Of a DNA stretch of 64,000 nt, positions 10,409 through 20,907 are shown in pieces (the stretch's first letter is position 1; each line of letters starts with the position of its first letter). Made by a program: the position numbers and the translations under genes. The stretch comes from Flectonema sp. DT1601 (taxonomy: Eukaryota; Euglenozoa; Diplonemea; Diplonemida; Diplonemidae): positions 124,001 to 188,000 of the forward strand of contig OZ025817.1 of the NCBI GenBank assembly GCA_964019425.1, in the 5' to 3' direction. The notes below the pieces were generated by a model. That model saw nothing but the letters and a program-made list of their open reading frames with translations. It ran no database searches and had not been told where the DNA came from.

Positions 10409-12120
10409 TTACATCTCATCGTATCCGAGATGGTCGGAGATCTGAGTGAGGGAGTTGAAGAGTCTTACTCCCAACTGAACACGAGCAGCAAATGGTGCGT
10501 TTGGCTGAGCGTGGTGGTTACCCATAGCCTGAATCTTCTCAAGGAATGCAGAGTACTCTTCTGGGTGCTTGTCAGCTAGAAGAGTAAGCTCATGAGCAAG
10601 AGTCTTGTATTTTCTTGAACCAATGTAGTGAGCATTGCTGATTGTCGCAAGGTCACGAAGCTCATCAACAACATCAGTTGGGTTGTTGTCAGCAACGAGG
10701 GTGTCAACAATCTTCTTCTCAGCCTCAATGTGCTCGTTGTAGAAAGCCTCAATTTCTTCTAAGATGTGAATGTCAGAAGAGTGCTTTAGAGTCTCCTCCA
10801 AGACTGGGTTCTCAGCCATCTGCTTCATCAAGAATTCCTTCTCAGTGAGAGGGATACACTTCTGAAAGAGTTCAAAGAATTCTCTCTCTTCCTCGTTGAA
10901 GTCCATGACCTGGTCGCAGTACTCAGACTTGAGCTGAGCAGAAAATTGCTTTACCTTGTCATCATTACGGACCTCACCTGCTCTGTTCCAGATGTCATAG
11001 ATGATGCTGTCTCCGTTGTATGCGAAGACGTCACGGGACCACTGCTCTAATTCAGTGATGTTGTTGTTTGCCTTAACGGTCTCTGGGGTGATGTGTGGAA
11101 GTGGGTGTACCTGTCTCTTGTGGTATTCAATAATAGCCTTCAAGTTGTCAGCGTATCCCTTTGACGATGCCTCTCCTTCAAACTTCTTTGCAACCTTTTC
11201 GATGGAGTCAAGGAATGCAAGTCTGTGCTTCTGTGATTTCATAGCCATCTTACGCATGTCTGGTGCAGGGTCCAATCTGGATTAATTAAGTTGGAGATGT
11301 TTATTGTTTTGGCACAAAAAACAAAATTTTTCACGAAAATAAAAATACCACAAACCTGTACTTCTCTGGAACCCACTCACGGAGGATACCACGAACCTCC
11401 TGTCTCTCGTATGCGTGAAGGTCTTCCATGATGTCGAGACGTAACTGTTTTATTATAAAAGTAAGTTGTTTACTCTTTTTTAATGTTCAGATTACAGAAG
11501 GACATATTGAACATACTCTTTCTCTAAGTGGGTCTGGAAGGATGTCCAACATGTTTCCTTCAGCGAACCAGTTAACTTTACGGGCTCTCTGAATTCTATC
11601 ATCTTGTTCAACAAGAGCTTCTTCGTGAATGTCGTTCATGAGAACGTTCTTATCCTCCTCAGTAGCGGAGGCTGGGATTTCACGTTCAGCTCTCGCAACA
11701 GTCATCTCGTTAGCCTCACGATCAGTTCTCAGTTCGAGTCCTGATGGGGTCCAGAAGTCATAGACTGGTGGGTTCTTGTCGTCCTGTTTTTGTGTTTTAT
11801 TTTGTTAATTCAAATGATGATATTCAAACACTCATTAATATAAAAATGATAAAACATACTCCCCAGTATCTTGGTCTGTTTGTAACATCTACTTCCCACA
11901 GAGACATGAACTCTGCTCTTGGAAGCTTTCTCAACTCGGAGGCAACCTCAGTTGGAACTCTCTTTCTTCCTCCGTGAGCCTCGTGTACGTCCTCGTCATT
12001 ATGGTCGTACAGAGGGTTAAACTCGAAAAGATGGCCATACCACTTATCGTGACATCCTCTTCTCTGTTCCGCCAAGGCCTGTTGGCTATGCTTAGCCGAT
12101 GATGAGGCAACTCGCTTCAT
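10409..12120 (-). CDS. Abundant-type hypothetical protein, four exons (possible mitochondrial ATP-synthase-associated subunit)
   Basis: Four exons (12120-11860, 11783-11517, 11444-11356, 11276-10409) join in frame into a 494-residue, mainly helical, charged, soluble protein. Introns are 76, 72 and 79 nt with donors GTATGT, GTATGT and GTTTGT and acceptors ending CAG. The N-terminus (MKRVASSSAKHSQQALAEQRR) is Arg/Ser-rich and lacks acidic residues until Glu18, like a mitochondrial presequence. CHDKWYGHL and SLWEVDVTNRPRYWG stand out as conserved-looking motifs. Codon choice is strongly biased (Lys mostly AAG, C- and G-ending codons), matching only the cathepsin gene in this window, which suggests high expression. 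I do not firmly recognise it; a euglenozoan F-ATP-synthase extra subunit of the ATPTB1 type is a weak guess. Confidence 0.85.
11277..11355 (-). other. Cis-intron 3 of the four-exon gene
   Basis: 79 nt, donor GTTTGTG, acceptor TTAATCCAG. It splits an Arg codon (AG|A), joining KY and LDPAPD. Confidence 0.85.
11445..11516 (-). other. Cis-intron 2 of the four-exon gene
   Basis: 72 nt, donor GTATGTT, acceptor AATAAAACAG, phase 0, joining PLRER to LRLDIMED. Confidence 0.85.
11784..11859 (-). other. Cis-intron 1 of the four-exon gene
   Basis: 76 nt, donor GTATGTT, acceptor ACAAAAACAG, phase 0, joining RYWG to DDKNPPV. Confidence 0.85.
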
Positions 12121-13837
12121 GTTTGACTGTGGTCAACCTTCTGTGTTTTAATAATAATAATAAACTTTACAAAAACAGAATGTTATTAAAATTTAATGAC
12201 TATTTATTTTTGTAAAAGCTGTTAAAAAGAAGAAGTTCGTTGTAACTAATAAAATATGGCATCACAACACTGCAAAGCCACGCATGGCTATGGTAAAAAA
12301 TAAACTGTGTCGAAGTTGCACTGCGTAGTTGTTGTGTTGGTAAATAGTTTTCCAACACCTGTTTTACATGTCCCTCAACTGTATATCACAGTTTGGTGTT
12401 TAATATTTTTATTCTAATTTTGTTTTCATTCAACATAGAGTCAGGAAAGTCAGGGGAAAAAAGAAAAAAAGAAAAAACAATATTGTTCGTGCACGAAGCC
12501 GTAACCCCTCAAGGGAAAACCAAAAATGAATTTTTTTTTTTTTTTTTTTTTTTCCTCTTCTCTGACAATAAAAGCTGTTGAACATGAAGGGGAGAAAAGA
12601 GAGCGAGAGAAACAGAATAAGTTTGTCTGTACGCACTTTTTTTTTTTTTTTTTTTCGTTCTTTTTTTTTTTTCTTGTTTCATAAATGGATGTCCTCAGCC
12701 GAAAACGTTAAAACAGTTAAAACAGGAATTAAGAACACTCCAGGCAATTTTTACTGTTACAACAGCTTAAAATTGATACGCCTTTCCATCTTTTTTTTTT
12801 CATTCATTTTTCACATCCCACGACAACCTCAGTCATGTGGTAAGATATTACCCACGACATGGTTCACTTTGTCTTCGTCCGTCACAAACGTGGCAGTGTA
12901 GATACCTCCCCACCACCTTGTTTGTTTTATCCTCGTCGAAGAAACTCTTTAATGAACTTTCGAAGGTCCGGATATTCGTTTTCTTAATTCACTGAAAATG
13001 AATATCATCTCTGTGCGCTTGGTAACATTGTGTGGGATGGAAGAAGGGTAAAAACCTTCCCCTGTAGCGCCCTTCTTAAAGTTTTGAGGAAATCTTTTTA
13101 TTGCAATTCAAATAACAAATTGTTCCCTTCTCCTTTTAAAAAAGGAACGGGGGGTGAAAAAAAATTTTAAAAAAACTGGTTGATTACCTTCGTTTGTTTG
13201 CTTTTTTTGCAAAAATATTTATTAAAAATAAAAAATCAATATCTATAGAAAAACACTCTAAAAAAGAAAGCGATAGAAGAAGAAGGAAAAGAACACAAAA
13301 ATGATTTTTTTTTTTTTTCTTCATAAAATTAATAGCGGCGCGAAAAAAAAGTTTCATTTTATTTTTTATTTTTTTTGACTCCCACTCGAGTGTGTGCCTT
13401 ACCCTCTAAAATGCCATCAGGATTTTGCATACAAAATCTGAAAATCAGGCTACAGAGTATAACTATTTCTTACAGTATACAAAAAACACTAAAAACCCGT
13501 TAACAGAGACAAGTTATTCCAGCCACATTTCATATAAAGTTTTATAAGGAAAGAAAACGTTTATAAACGCACAAAGTAATAAAACAATTTTTAGCAAAAA
13601 AAAAAGAAGAAAAAAAAAAACTACAAGAATACAATACCCACGATCACCATAATTAGTTTTCTGGTTGTTACTGCTATATAGTGGGTAAGAGGAAAAGGAA
13701 TCGGCAAACATCACTTTTTTACTTACTCACTCACGCTTTTATTTTGTTTGTGCGCAACCGGTAGAAAATCCTAATAAAGGAATAGGTAGTTACGCTGACA
13801 CAATTCTCTTTCTATCGAACAATGGGTTTGTAGGGTA

Positions 13838-13872
<35 letters not shown>

Positions 13873-14189
13873 ACTATTTTATCTTTAATTTATTTAAATG
13901 ACGCACCTTTAACTTGTAGAGAAGAAAAAAAAGAACAACAACAAAAAAGAAAAAAAGGTGATGATGTCTTATATGCACGAACCGTAAGTAGGTTTCTAAA
14001 AAGAAAAAAATAAGGGATTTTTTACGTGCTTTTTTTTTTTTTTTTTTGCTGACATTAGTATGTTTTCAAAAGAAGGAAGACAAAAACAATTAATAAATAA
14101 ACAGGCTAACTGCGGCAAAGCTACCCCTAAGAAAAAAAAATTCCAAAAAAAAGAAAGAAAAAAAATATCAATACGTGAAATCTATGATG
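12121..14189. other. 2.1-kb gene-free spacer
   Basis: No coding frame has protein-like content. It holds many A/T runs, the longest an A run at 13839-13871 (33 nt). The stretch 12830-13120 is less repetitive and looks unique, but I see no RNA-gene signature in it. Confidence 0.55.
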
Positions 14190-15453
14190 TTACAATTTGG
14201 CTCCGTGTTGGGTACTTCCGGAGCGGTGATGCAGAGACTGGCTAGTTGCGAGTCTTCGAATTGACTCAGCGAGTAAAGGAGCCAACGACAAGATGGTTAC
14301 TTTATCTAAAAGCGTCTCATCTGATTGGAATTCACTCGGTAGTGGAATAGTATTCGTGATAACAAGCTCTTCAAGAACAGAATTCTTAATCCTCTGAGCA
14401 GCTGGATTAGATAGAACTCCATGAGTACAATAAGCAAACACTCTAAGAGCTCCATTCTCCGATAACTTCTTTGCAGCTTCTGTAAGTGTACCCGACGTAT
14501 CAGTCATATCGTCTACAAGAATACAATCACTTCCCTTAACATCTCCAACCAGATCCATTCTTTCTATTGCAGAAGCTCCTGATCTCTGTTTTATTATCAT
14601 AGCTAACCCAGTCCTTCCCGCGTATCCCATGCTCTCTAATGTTGATCGGAACTCTTTTGCCCGGGTTACACCTCCAGCATCAGGACTGACAACAACCTGT
14701 TTTTTTTTTTTTTTTTTTTTGCTCCAACACGGATATAAGATTGCCTGTTAGCCTGTTTATTTCCTCTCAATTGGGGGAGACGGTGGGATTACAAGTCCAG
14801 ACTGGAAACCAACAGAACTCAAAAAAAGAAATCAGTAAAAGTTGATTAAAAAAAACACATACCGGGTGCTTCAGTTCCTTTTCCGCAAAAAATGCAGCTC
14901 CAACAGGACCAGCCGATAAGTTATCAACAGTAACAGTTGGTGGAAAGAATCCTTGTATCTGACCACAGTGTAAATCAATACAAAGAACTCTATTGATACC
15001 AACTGATGAATAAAGATGAGCAATGTCTGCAGCACTAATCGGGACTCCAGCAGAAGTCTTTCGATCCTGACGAGCATATCCAAAGTATGGAATGATTGCT
15101 GTTACTGACAGAGCACCAGCTCTCTTCATGGTTGTTATCATGAGAAGGAGTTCAACAAGAGCGTCATTCACACTTCCTGATGTACTCCTACAGACAGATT
15201 GAATTATAAAACAATTCATTCCTTCAACCTGATCAATAAGCTCTATTGATCTCTCACCGTCTTTAAACTGACCTAATTTAATTTGATTCAATTCGGTTCC
15301 TAAATACTCCGAAATCTCAACCGACAGTTCTGGGTTTGCTGAACCAGCAAATACCTTACTCTTTCGAAGTTCAGCTACTGAACTCTTACCTGAGTAATAA
15401 TGCCATCTTTTTGTAACTACTCGTTGCATGCTGCTTGATGAGCGTTTCGGCAT
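14190..15453 (-). CDS. Ribose-phosphate pyrophosphokinase (PRPP synthetase) with C-terminal AKL
   Basis: Exons 15453-14863 and 14696-14190 join in phase 0 (KHP|VVVSPDAGG) into 365 residues. It makes PRPP from ribose 5-phosphate and ATP for nucleotide synthesis and salvage. Visible motifs: FKDGE at 64-68, ARQDRK at 127-132, DLHCGQIQGFF at 160-170, SPDAGGVTRAK at 201-211 and the PRPP-binding loop CILVDDMTDTSGTL at 255-268. The core is ~318 residues in most species; here there are ~30 extra residues at each end. The last three residues, AKL, match a type 1 peroxisomal targeting signal, suggesting import into glycosomes or peroxisomes. The Arg-rich N-terminus (RVVTKRWHYY) could also be a mitochondrial signal. 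A strong CTTTTCCTATTTCTAG acceptor lies 52 nt above the ATG. Confidence 0.95.
14697..14862 (-). other. Cis-intron of the PRPP synthetase gene
   Basis: 166 nt, donor GTATGTG. The 3' end is an A run of about 22 followed by CAG, so it has no pyrimidine tract at all next to the acceptor. Confidence 0.85.
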
Positions 15454-15505
15454 TTTATTATGTAGTTGAACCGGTTCTTGCGTTAATATAGTGAAGTTAC
15501 TTTAA

Positions 15506-15552
15506 CTAGAAATAGGAAAAGAAACAATTTAAAAAAAAAAAAAAAAAAAAAA
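15506..15552 (-). promoter_or_regulatory. Strong splice acceptor above PRPP synthetase
   Basis: On the minus strand a 22-nt T run is followed by TTGTTTCTTTTCCTATTTCTAG, with AG at 15507-15506. The implied 5' leader is 52 nt. This is the clearest trans-splice-type acceptor in the window. Confidence 0.6.
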
Positions 15553-15987
15553 TGAAATCAGTAATAAAAACAAGAACAACAAAAAACAAAGAAAAAGGTT
15601 AACATGTTTGTTACACGTTTTGGGAGAGATGAAACAAACATGATCTTAACCAAGAAAAAAAAAAAAAGAAAACACTTCACCCTTTCCCCAATGGTGCCTT
15701 TTCTGTCATCTAGATTTACATAAAAAAAGGTGTACCGATAAAGGGAATTCATGTTATGGAAAAGGGGGAAAAAAAAGAAAAGAAGGGAAAGAAATCTTTG
15801 CTCTATAATGTAAGATAACTCTCCGAACTCAAATCCACAGCTATTGTGTGGATTGTGAGGCTTGAAAAAAGAAATTGAGAGCCATACCAATACACCGAAT
15901 GACTAACCCACCAGTAAAGCCTCAAAATGTACTTAATATTGTTCTCTAATGGAAAAGAAAAAAAACTGAGACAAAAATACCAAAACA

Positions 15988-16018
<31 letters not shown>

Positions 16019-16396
16019 TACACGCACACGGCGTGGTCAAGTTCGAATCCGAACTGAGTCAATATTATCAGCCAAATTAAAAAAAAGGACACACTGCATT
16101 CTCTCAATGAGATAAGATTTTTTATCCAAAAAATGAGTGAGTCTTGCCTCGAATTTTTTTTTTCTTCTTCCCTCAGCCAATAATAATAATAATAATCATC
16201 CCAGATGCTAGCATGTTATCACCATCGGTGACTGAAATTACTATATTAAGTTTTATTTATTTACGAAGCCTAGGAAGCCAAAAATCAGGAAAAGCTCAAC
16301 AGGGTAACAGGGTTACATCGCTAACCGTGAGACTTCTCACAGACGTACGATAAGAGACCCGGAGATTACTCTAAATATAATGAACTAAATTAAAGT

Positions 16397-16431
<35 letters not shown>

Positions 16432-16482
16432 ACCGTTCAGGCATAAGCAGGTTTTCAGTATTCCAAGAAAACAGCTATTATT

Positions 16483-16520
16483 AGATATAAAGCAACTTGA
16501 AAACTGGCTAAAACGAGAGG
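16483..16520 (+). repeat. Dispersed repeat R2, copy 1
   Basis: Contains ATATAAAGCAACTTGAAAAC and then TGGCTAAAACGA. Closely matching copies lie near 35,096 and 62,338, in the same orientation. Confidence 0.7.
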
Positions 16521-16743
16521 TTAGATAAAGTGGTAATTGATTTATTCATTCTGGCCTTTGAAACTGCGCTTGTTAGATATAAAGTAAAAAAAAAGGAAAG
16601 GAAAAGAAAAAAAAAAACATAGAACGAAGAAACTATTCTGTATAAGAAAATGATAAAAAAAACACACATAACTTTGCTAAAGTGCATTGTAGTAAATAGA
16701 AACTGCTTGATTCGAGGAAAGAAGAAAAAAAAAAGAAAAAAAA

Positions 16744-16880
16744 AACCATTTAGATTAGCCTTATATTTCGTTGAACGCAGACAGAAACCGAAGAATCAGT
16801 CTTGACCATAAGAAATAACAGCTTTCAATCTGAATAGTTTCTTCTCCGACTACGTCGGTACAAAAAAAAAAAAAAAAAAA
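16744..16880 (+). mobile_element. Short hairpin-tailed element (SINE/MITE-like), copy 1
   Basis: Begins ACCATTTAGATTAGCC, continues TTATATTTCGTTGAACGCAG, and near its 3' end has AATCTGAATAGTTTC, an imperfect inverted match of the 5' end. It closes with a CCGACTACGTCGG hairpin and an A run of about 20. Noncoding. Other copies: 18,062, 40,564 and 54,276. Confidence 0.7.
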
Positions 16881-16988
16881 AATGAAAATTATTTATTTAT
16901 TTCATTTTATTTATTTATAATCATGATCGTCTCTTTCTATTAGAGAAGAGGAGACGGAAATAAAAGATTTAAAAAAAAAATATGATTC

Positions 16989-17022
<34 letters not shown>

Positions 17023-17865
17023 CCCGACCACAACCACGAATACCAAGACAGTAATACGTTGATTCCAAGAAAAAAAAAAGAATAAGAGGATAAGGAAAAA
17101 AAAGGCAACACAATATTTGCATTCCGGGCGTGAAGCCAACGGAAACACTCGACAAGAAATCAATTGCAAGTTGTTTTTTAACGTAACGACTAATGAATAA
17201 ATCTTATATGAAGCCCACTTCACTAAGCGTTACCTACTATGAAGTAGTCACCTCAAATAGCCGCACAACAGACTTTATAGCTGATTTCTGAGATTAAGAA
17301 AAAAAGAAATAGAAACAACGAAAGCATTGCAACAAGACGTACAATATTGAAAAGCAAAAAGAGGAAATCAAAAAAACGAACAAAAAAAAAATTTCCAACT
17401 AAAATGTTTGGAAGCAAGGGTAAGACTAGCTGCGCTAACACAGCATCTGTCTGTCTGCTTAAACACTAGCTTTTTTTATGTGGACGTGATTAGCGTGCAC
17501 TGGAACATCAGACGAAAAAAAAAAAAAAAAAAAAAAACCAAATAAAATCAAATAACAATATTGATAAGGATGTTAACGTCACAAAACAAAAACACACATA
17601 AAAAAAATGAAAAATTAATTTTCTATAATACTCTTCAAAGAGACACTTCTCTCCTTATTTACATCTACTTTTTTAACTCCATCACAAGAACAGAAGAGGG
17701 AGTAATTATTTTTTTAACTTAAAGTTAGTTTTCTAACATAATCATAAAGATAAATAAAAACCACAACAAAACCCCACCCACGACCCTGATGAATGACATA
17801 AGACTATGTGTCATGAACCTTATCTCTTTTATTCAAAGCAAGCCATCAAATATTAGTGTTGGATG

Positions 17866-19063
17866 TTATTTAGTACCTCTCACTGATGGGGTTGCAACTC
17901 TATCAACTGATCCCAAGAATGAGATTAGCTTTTGTTTGTACTCACTGTCGAATGCGAAATCGTTGTGATCACAATTTCTCTGAAATAACTCAGTACCCAA
18001 CTCTTGAGAAAGTAGTTCAGCATGTTCAAAAGGTACAATGGTATCCTGGTTGGGATTGTTGTTTTTTTTTTTTTTTTTTTTTTTTGTTGCACCGACGAAG
18101 TCGGAGAAGAAACTATTCAGATTAAGAGCCGTTATTTATTATGTCATGTTATCTATTTCCCTGTGCGCCAGTAAAACTAGCTGCGATCAACAAAATATAA
18201 GGCTTATCTGAATGGTTTCTCTAGACAACTTTCAACTTTTTTTTTTTTACAACATACCTCTGTACCATGACCCAAGAATATAGGAACAGGTTCACTCTCT
18301 GTAATCTTCTTCAAATTACTTGATGTGTCGTAGATATTATAAAGTAAAAGGTGTGATAAGAACTCAGGGATCATAAACTGTTTTATTTTGTTGTGGTTTT
18401 TTTTTGTTTCCCCCAAATATTTTTTCATAACCAACAAAAAAAAACCAAACAACATACATCAACTACAATACGGGGAATTGAATAAAAAGTAGACTGCAAG
18501 ATTATAGCCTGCGCTGGTGTCACCGTAGCGAGTGAACTCGCAATTCCACCACCAACAGAAATCCCGTAGTACACCAAACGTGTTTTGTCAAAACGTTGGT
18601 TTGATGAAGCACATAAATCTATGTGGGCCTTCATATCAGATTGAATATCTTTTTCAATAGGCGTTCCGACGGATTTTCCGTAACCTCGATATTCAGGAAG
18701 CAGAACGTGATAACCTAATTCGTTGAACCATCTCGCAACACTGACATAAGCATTTATATATTCACCATTACCATGAAATATTAATACCGTTGGGGCAACT
18801 CCTTCACCAGGAGCTTCGAAGAACCATCCCTCCGAACAAGAAACACCATCTTGATCATCAATCCACTGAACCTTTGCATCCTTTGGTCTGCCTCCACTTA
18901 CTGGTGGTATCGCCATTGTTGGAAATAATAAATGGCATTGGATTCCCCACATGAACATTAAGTAAACCATATACAGCAGTGGGAGGATTCCTAAAATTCT
19001 AACACCCCCTCCCACAGCGAGCATTACCAGTGTTATAATTATCCTTGAGATGTGTTGGTACAT
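17866..19063 (-). CDS. Alpha/beta hydrolase, membrane-anchored (ABHD13/BEM46-like), three exons
   Basis: Exons 19063-18458, 18377-18258 and 18045-17866 join in phase 0 into 301 residues. Residues 7-37 form one or two N-terminal membrane segments, followed by an alpha/beta hydrolase fold: oxyanion-hole FHGNGE at 96-101, PEYRGYGKS at 123-131, and nucleophile Ser169 in GISVGGG. Exon 3 supplies the acid, D243 in DTIVPFEH, and His269 in CDHNDF, so the triad is complete only when all three exons are joined. This arrangement is that of the BEM46/ABHD13 group, probably acting on lipid or acyl substrates at a membrane. Intron 2 (212 nt) carries a copy of the short hairpin-tailed element. A CACCCCCATTAG acceptor sits 19 nt above the ATG. 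Confidence 0.9.
18046..18257 (-). other. Cis-intron 2 of the alpha/beta hydrolase, carrying a repeat element
   Basis: 212 nt, donor GTATGTT, acceptor ATCCCAACCAG, phase 0. It joins GHGTE to DTIVPFEH. Most of its length is the repeat element at 18062-18221; the 80-nt neighbour intron shows what the size would be without it. Confidence 0.85.
18062..18221 (-). mobile_element. Short hairpin-tailed element, copy 2 (intronic)
   Basis: Reads on the minus strand from GAAACCATTCAGATAAGCC to AATCTGAATAGTTTC, then CCGACTTCGTCGGTGCAAC and an A run of ~23. The two ends are inverted copies of each other. It lies in the sense direction inside intron 2 of the alpha/beta hydrolase gene. Confidence 0.75.
18378..18457 (-). 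other. Cis-intron 1 of the alpha/beta hydrolase
   Basis: 80 nt, donor GTATGTT, A-rich 3' part ending AATAAAACAG, phase 0. Confidence 0.85.
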
Positions 19064-19392
19064 TGTGTATTGATGAAAACTAATGGGGGTGTTGAAAAAT
19101 AATAAACGATATTGGATGAGTGTAGGGAATCAAACATTTTCAATAAGATCCTCTCCAACAGCGAGCATTAGTAGTGTCGGTAAGCTGAATGGGGAATATT
19201 GTATTTTTTACTAAAATTAATTATCCAAAACATGTCTTCGCAGTGGACTGCCGCGAACACTATAACCGAATGAATAAACTGACACTGGTGGCGAAACACA
19301 TCTCATATTGAAAAAGATGATCAGTACTACTAATAAGTAAGTGATGCATCTTTCATTCTTAAAGAAGGATCTTTTGATAGTTTTCAGTGGTT
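19064..19392. other. Intergenic spacer
   Basis: Unique-looking AT-rich sequence. It contains a partial internal similarity: GCGAGCATTA near 19018 and AGCGAGCATTA near 19161. No gene. Confidence 0.5.
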
Positions 19393-20652
19393 TTATTCCT
19401 TCTTCTTTTTGTCTTTTTTGTCCTTCTTCTTCTTTTTCTTCTTGTCCTTGTCTTTGTCGTCCTTTTTCTCTTTCTCAGCCTTCTTCTCTTTCTCAGCCTT
19501 CTTTTTTTCTCTCTCTTCCTTCTTCTTCTCCTTTTCAGCTTTTGTTTTTAACTGCTCTTCCGCCTTTAAAACAGCGTAGTAGTTGGAATCGACGTCTTTG
19601 AGAGCAGAAGCAAATAGCCCAGAAAGGTTGGTGAGGATTTGCTTTTGAGATGTAACGTAGGCCGCAAGCTGGGGGTAAGCTTCGAGCTTCTTAGCAACGT
19701 CAGCGTCACCGAAGGTGCGTCCCAACTCGTTTTTGAGTAAGACTCCGCCCTTTTTCCAAACACGTTTTTCGAAGTCTTCAGTTCCTACGCATTTAAACAT
19801 ATCCCTGACCGTTTCTTTCTTTGCACACCCGGAATTGAACTTGGCGTCTGACATAGTACCGAGTGCGATAGCCATTGAAAGTTGTTCAGGTATCTCTGTG
19901 ATTGAGTTCTCAACACACAAACTATCTGGAAGTGAAATAGGTAACGACTTTTCTCCCCATCTCTCCTTTAACGACATCGGAAAGCAATCTGACTCAAGAT
20001 TGTCAGCAGATCCGTACTTTGCGAGAAGTTCAATTCCGGGTCTCTGAGGTAATTTGTTCCAAGTTTCCCCAGAGTCGCATGCCTGAAGAGATGAGATGGT
20101 GACAGAAGAAGAAGTTGAATCATACTTCATAGAAGCAACATCTGAATGGATGAACTTACTTGACAGTCCAGGAACAATAATAGGAACACCACCTGATACC
20201 CAAGAGGTTGCCGATATAAAATGACGAATTTGAAAGTAACGCGACTGTGATAGTGGTGGGTCTTGCTCTGGTAGATCAGAGAAGTCACTACCCCAACGAG
20301 TGTAACGTTTCTTTAGTGATTCATGTGCATGTGATGGAAATGGTTTTATTACTTTCTTAGCCGTCAAAGTTCTCAAACTGTTTTCACTTTCATCATATGA
20401 CTTAAGCTGTTCTTCGATAAAATCATCTTTAGCTTTGTGAATCTTCACAACAAGTTTATCAGTTAGAGTATTACCATCATCATTACCGTTGGGTACTAAT
20501 AAGTGTTCTCCAGACACTGATAGGATTGCGTCACCTGCTTTAACTGGAGATTTAAATTCTAACCCGCCATCCGATGTGATGGTCACTTTATCAGTGCTCG
20601 TCTCTATCCATCCAACAGCAAGTGCGGACACTGCTAGTAGTGCGCTCGACAT
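19393..20652 (-). CDS. SET-like (LSMT/SETD-type) protein with signal peptide and Lys-rich tail
   Basis: The 419-residue protein starts at ATG 20652 (MSSALLAVSALAVGW); a CACCGTCATTAG acceptor separates this ATG from two in-frame upstream Mets. Residues 1-14 look like a signal peptide or anchor. Residues ~25-235 follow the plan of Rubisco-LSMT-type SET domains: a DGGLEFKSPVKAGDAILSVS start and a closing ACDSGETW...LLAKYGSADN resembling the usual GEE...YG.xSN ending. The canonical NHS motif seems replaced (FIHSD), so methyltransferase activity is doubtful. Residues ~250-375 may be the substrate-binding helical region. The last ~45 residues are almost entirely Lys/Glu/Asp. A pseudo-SET role in the secretory pathway is inference. 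Confidence 0.8.
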   Translation of the reverse strand: MSSALLAVSALAVGWIETSTDKVTITSDGGLEFKSPVKAGDAILSVSGEHLLVPNGNDDGNTLTDKLVVKIHKAKDDFIEEQLKSYDESENSLRTLTAKKVIKPFPSHAHESLKKRYTRWGSDFSDLPEQDPPLSQSRYFQIRHFISATSWVSGGVPIIVPGLSSKFIHSDVASMKYDSTSSSVTISSLQACDSGETWNKLPQRPGIELLAKYGSADNLESDCFPMSLKERWGEKSLPISLPDSLCVENSITEIPEQLSMAIALGTMSDAKFNSGCAKKETVRDMFKCVGTEDFEKRVWKKGGVLLKNELGRTFGDADVAKKLEAYPQLAAYVTSQKQILTNLSGLFASALKDVDSNYYAVLKAEEQLKTKAEKEKKKEEREKKKAEKEKKAEKEKKDDKDKDKKKKKKKDKKDKKKKE

Positions 20653-20907
20653 CTTTGTTTTGAAAGGAACTAATGACGGTGGGAAAAGAAAAATCATATT
20701 TAGAAAAGAAGAAAATAACAAACAGCTTTCAAACTAATAAGTGTAAATAGTTTAGCTTCCTATTCGGTAATTGCAGCTGATGGTAATCAGTAGCTGGATG
20801 AAAACATTCCATTTATTCTGTTTTCTCGATCATTCGACCTCACATTTCAAATAGTAACATAACTTAAAGTTGGCTGAGATGCATATCTTCATGTGGAGCT
20901 TTGATTC

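Larger units (their letters stand above)
15454..17865. other. 2.4-kb gene-free spacer with two dispersed repeats
   Basis: No gene supported. It holds a copy of the 31-nt R2 repeat (16483-16520) and a plus-strand copy of the short hairpin-tailed element (16744-16880). Homopolymers include A/T runs of 20-32 nt at 15531-15552, 15993-16018, 16401-16430, 16991-17022 and 17516-17537. Confidence 0.6.
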
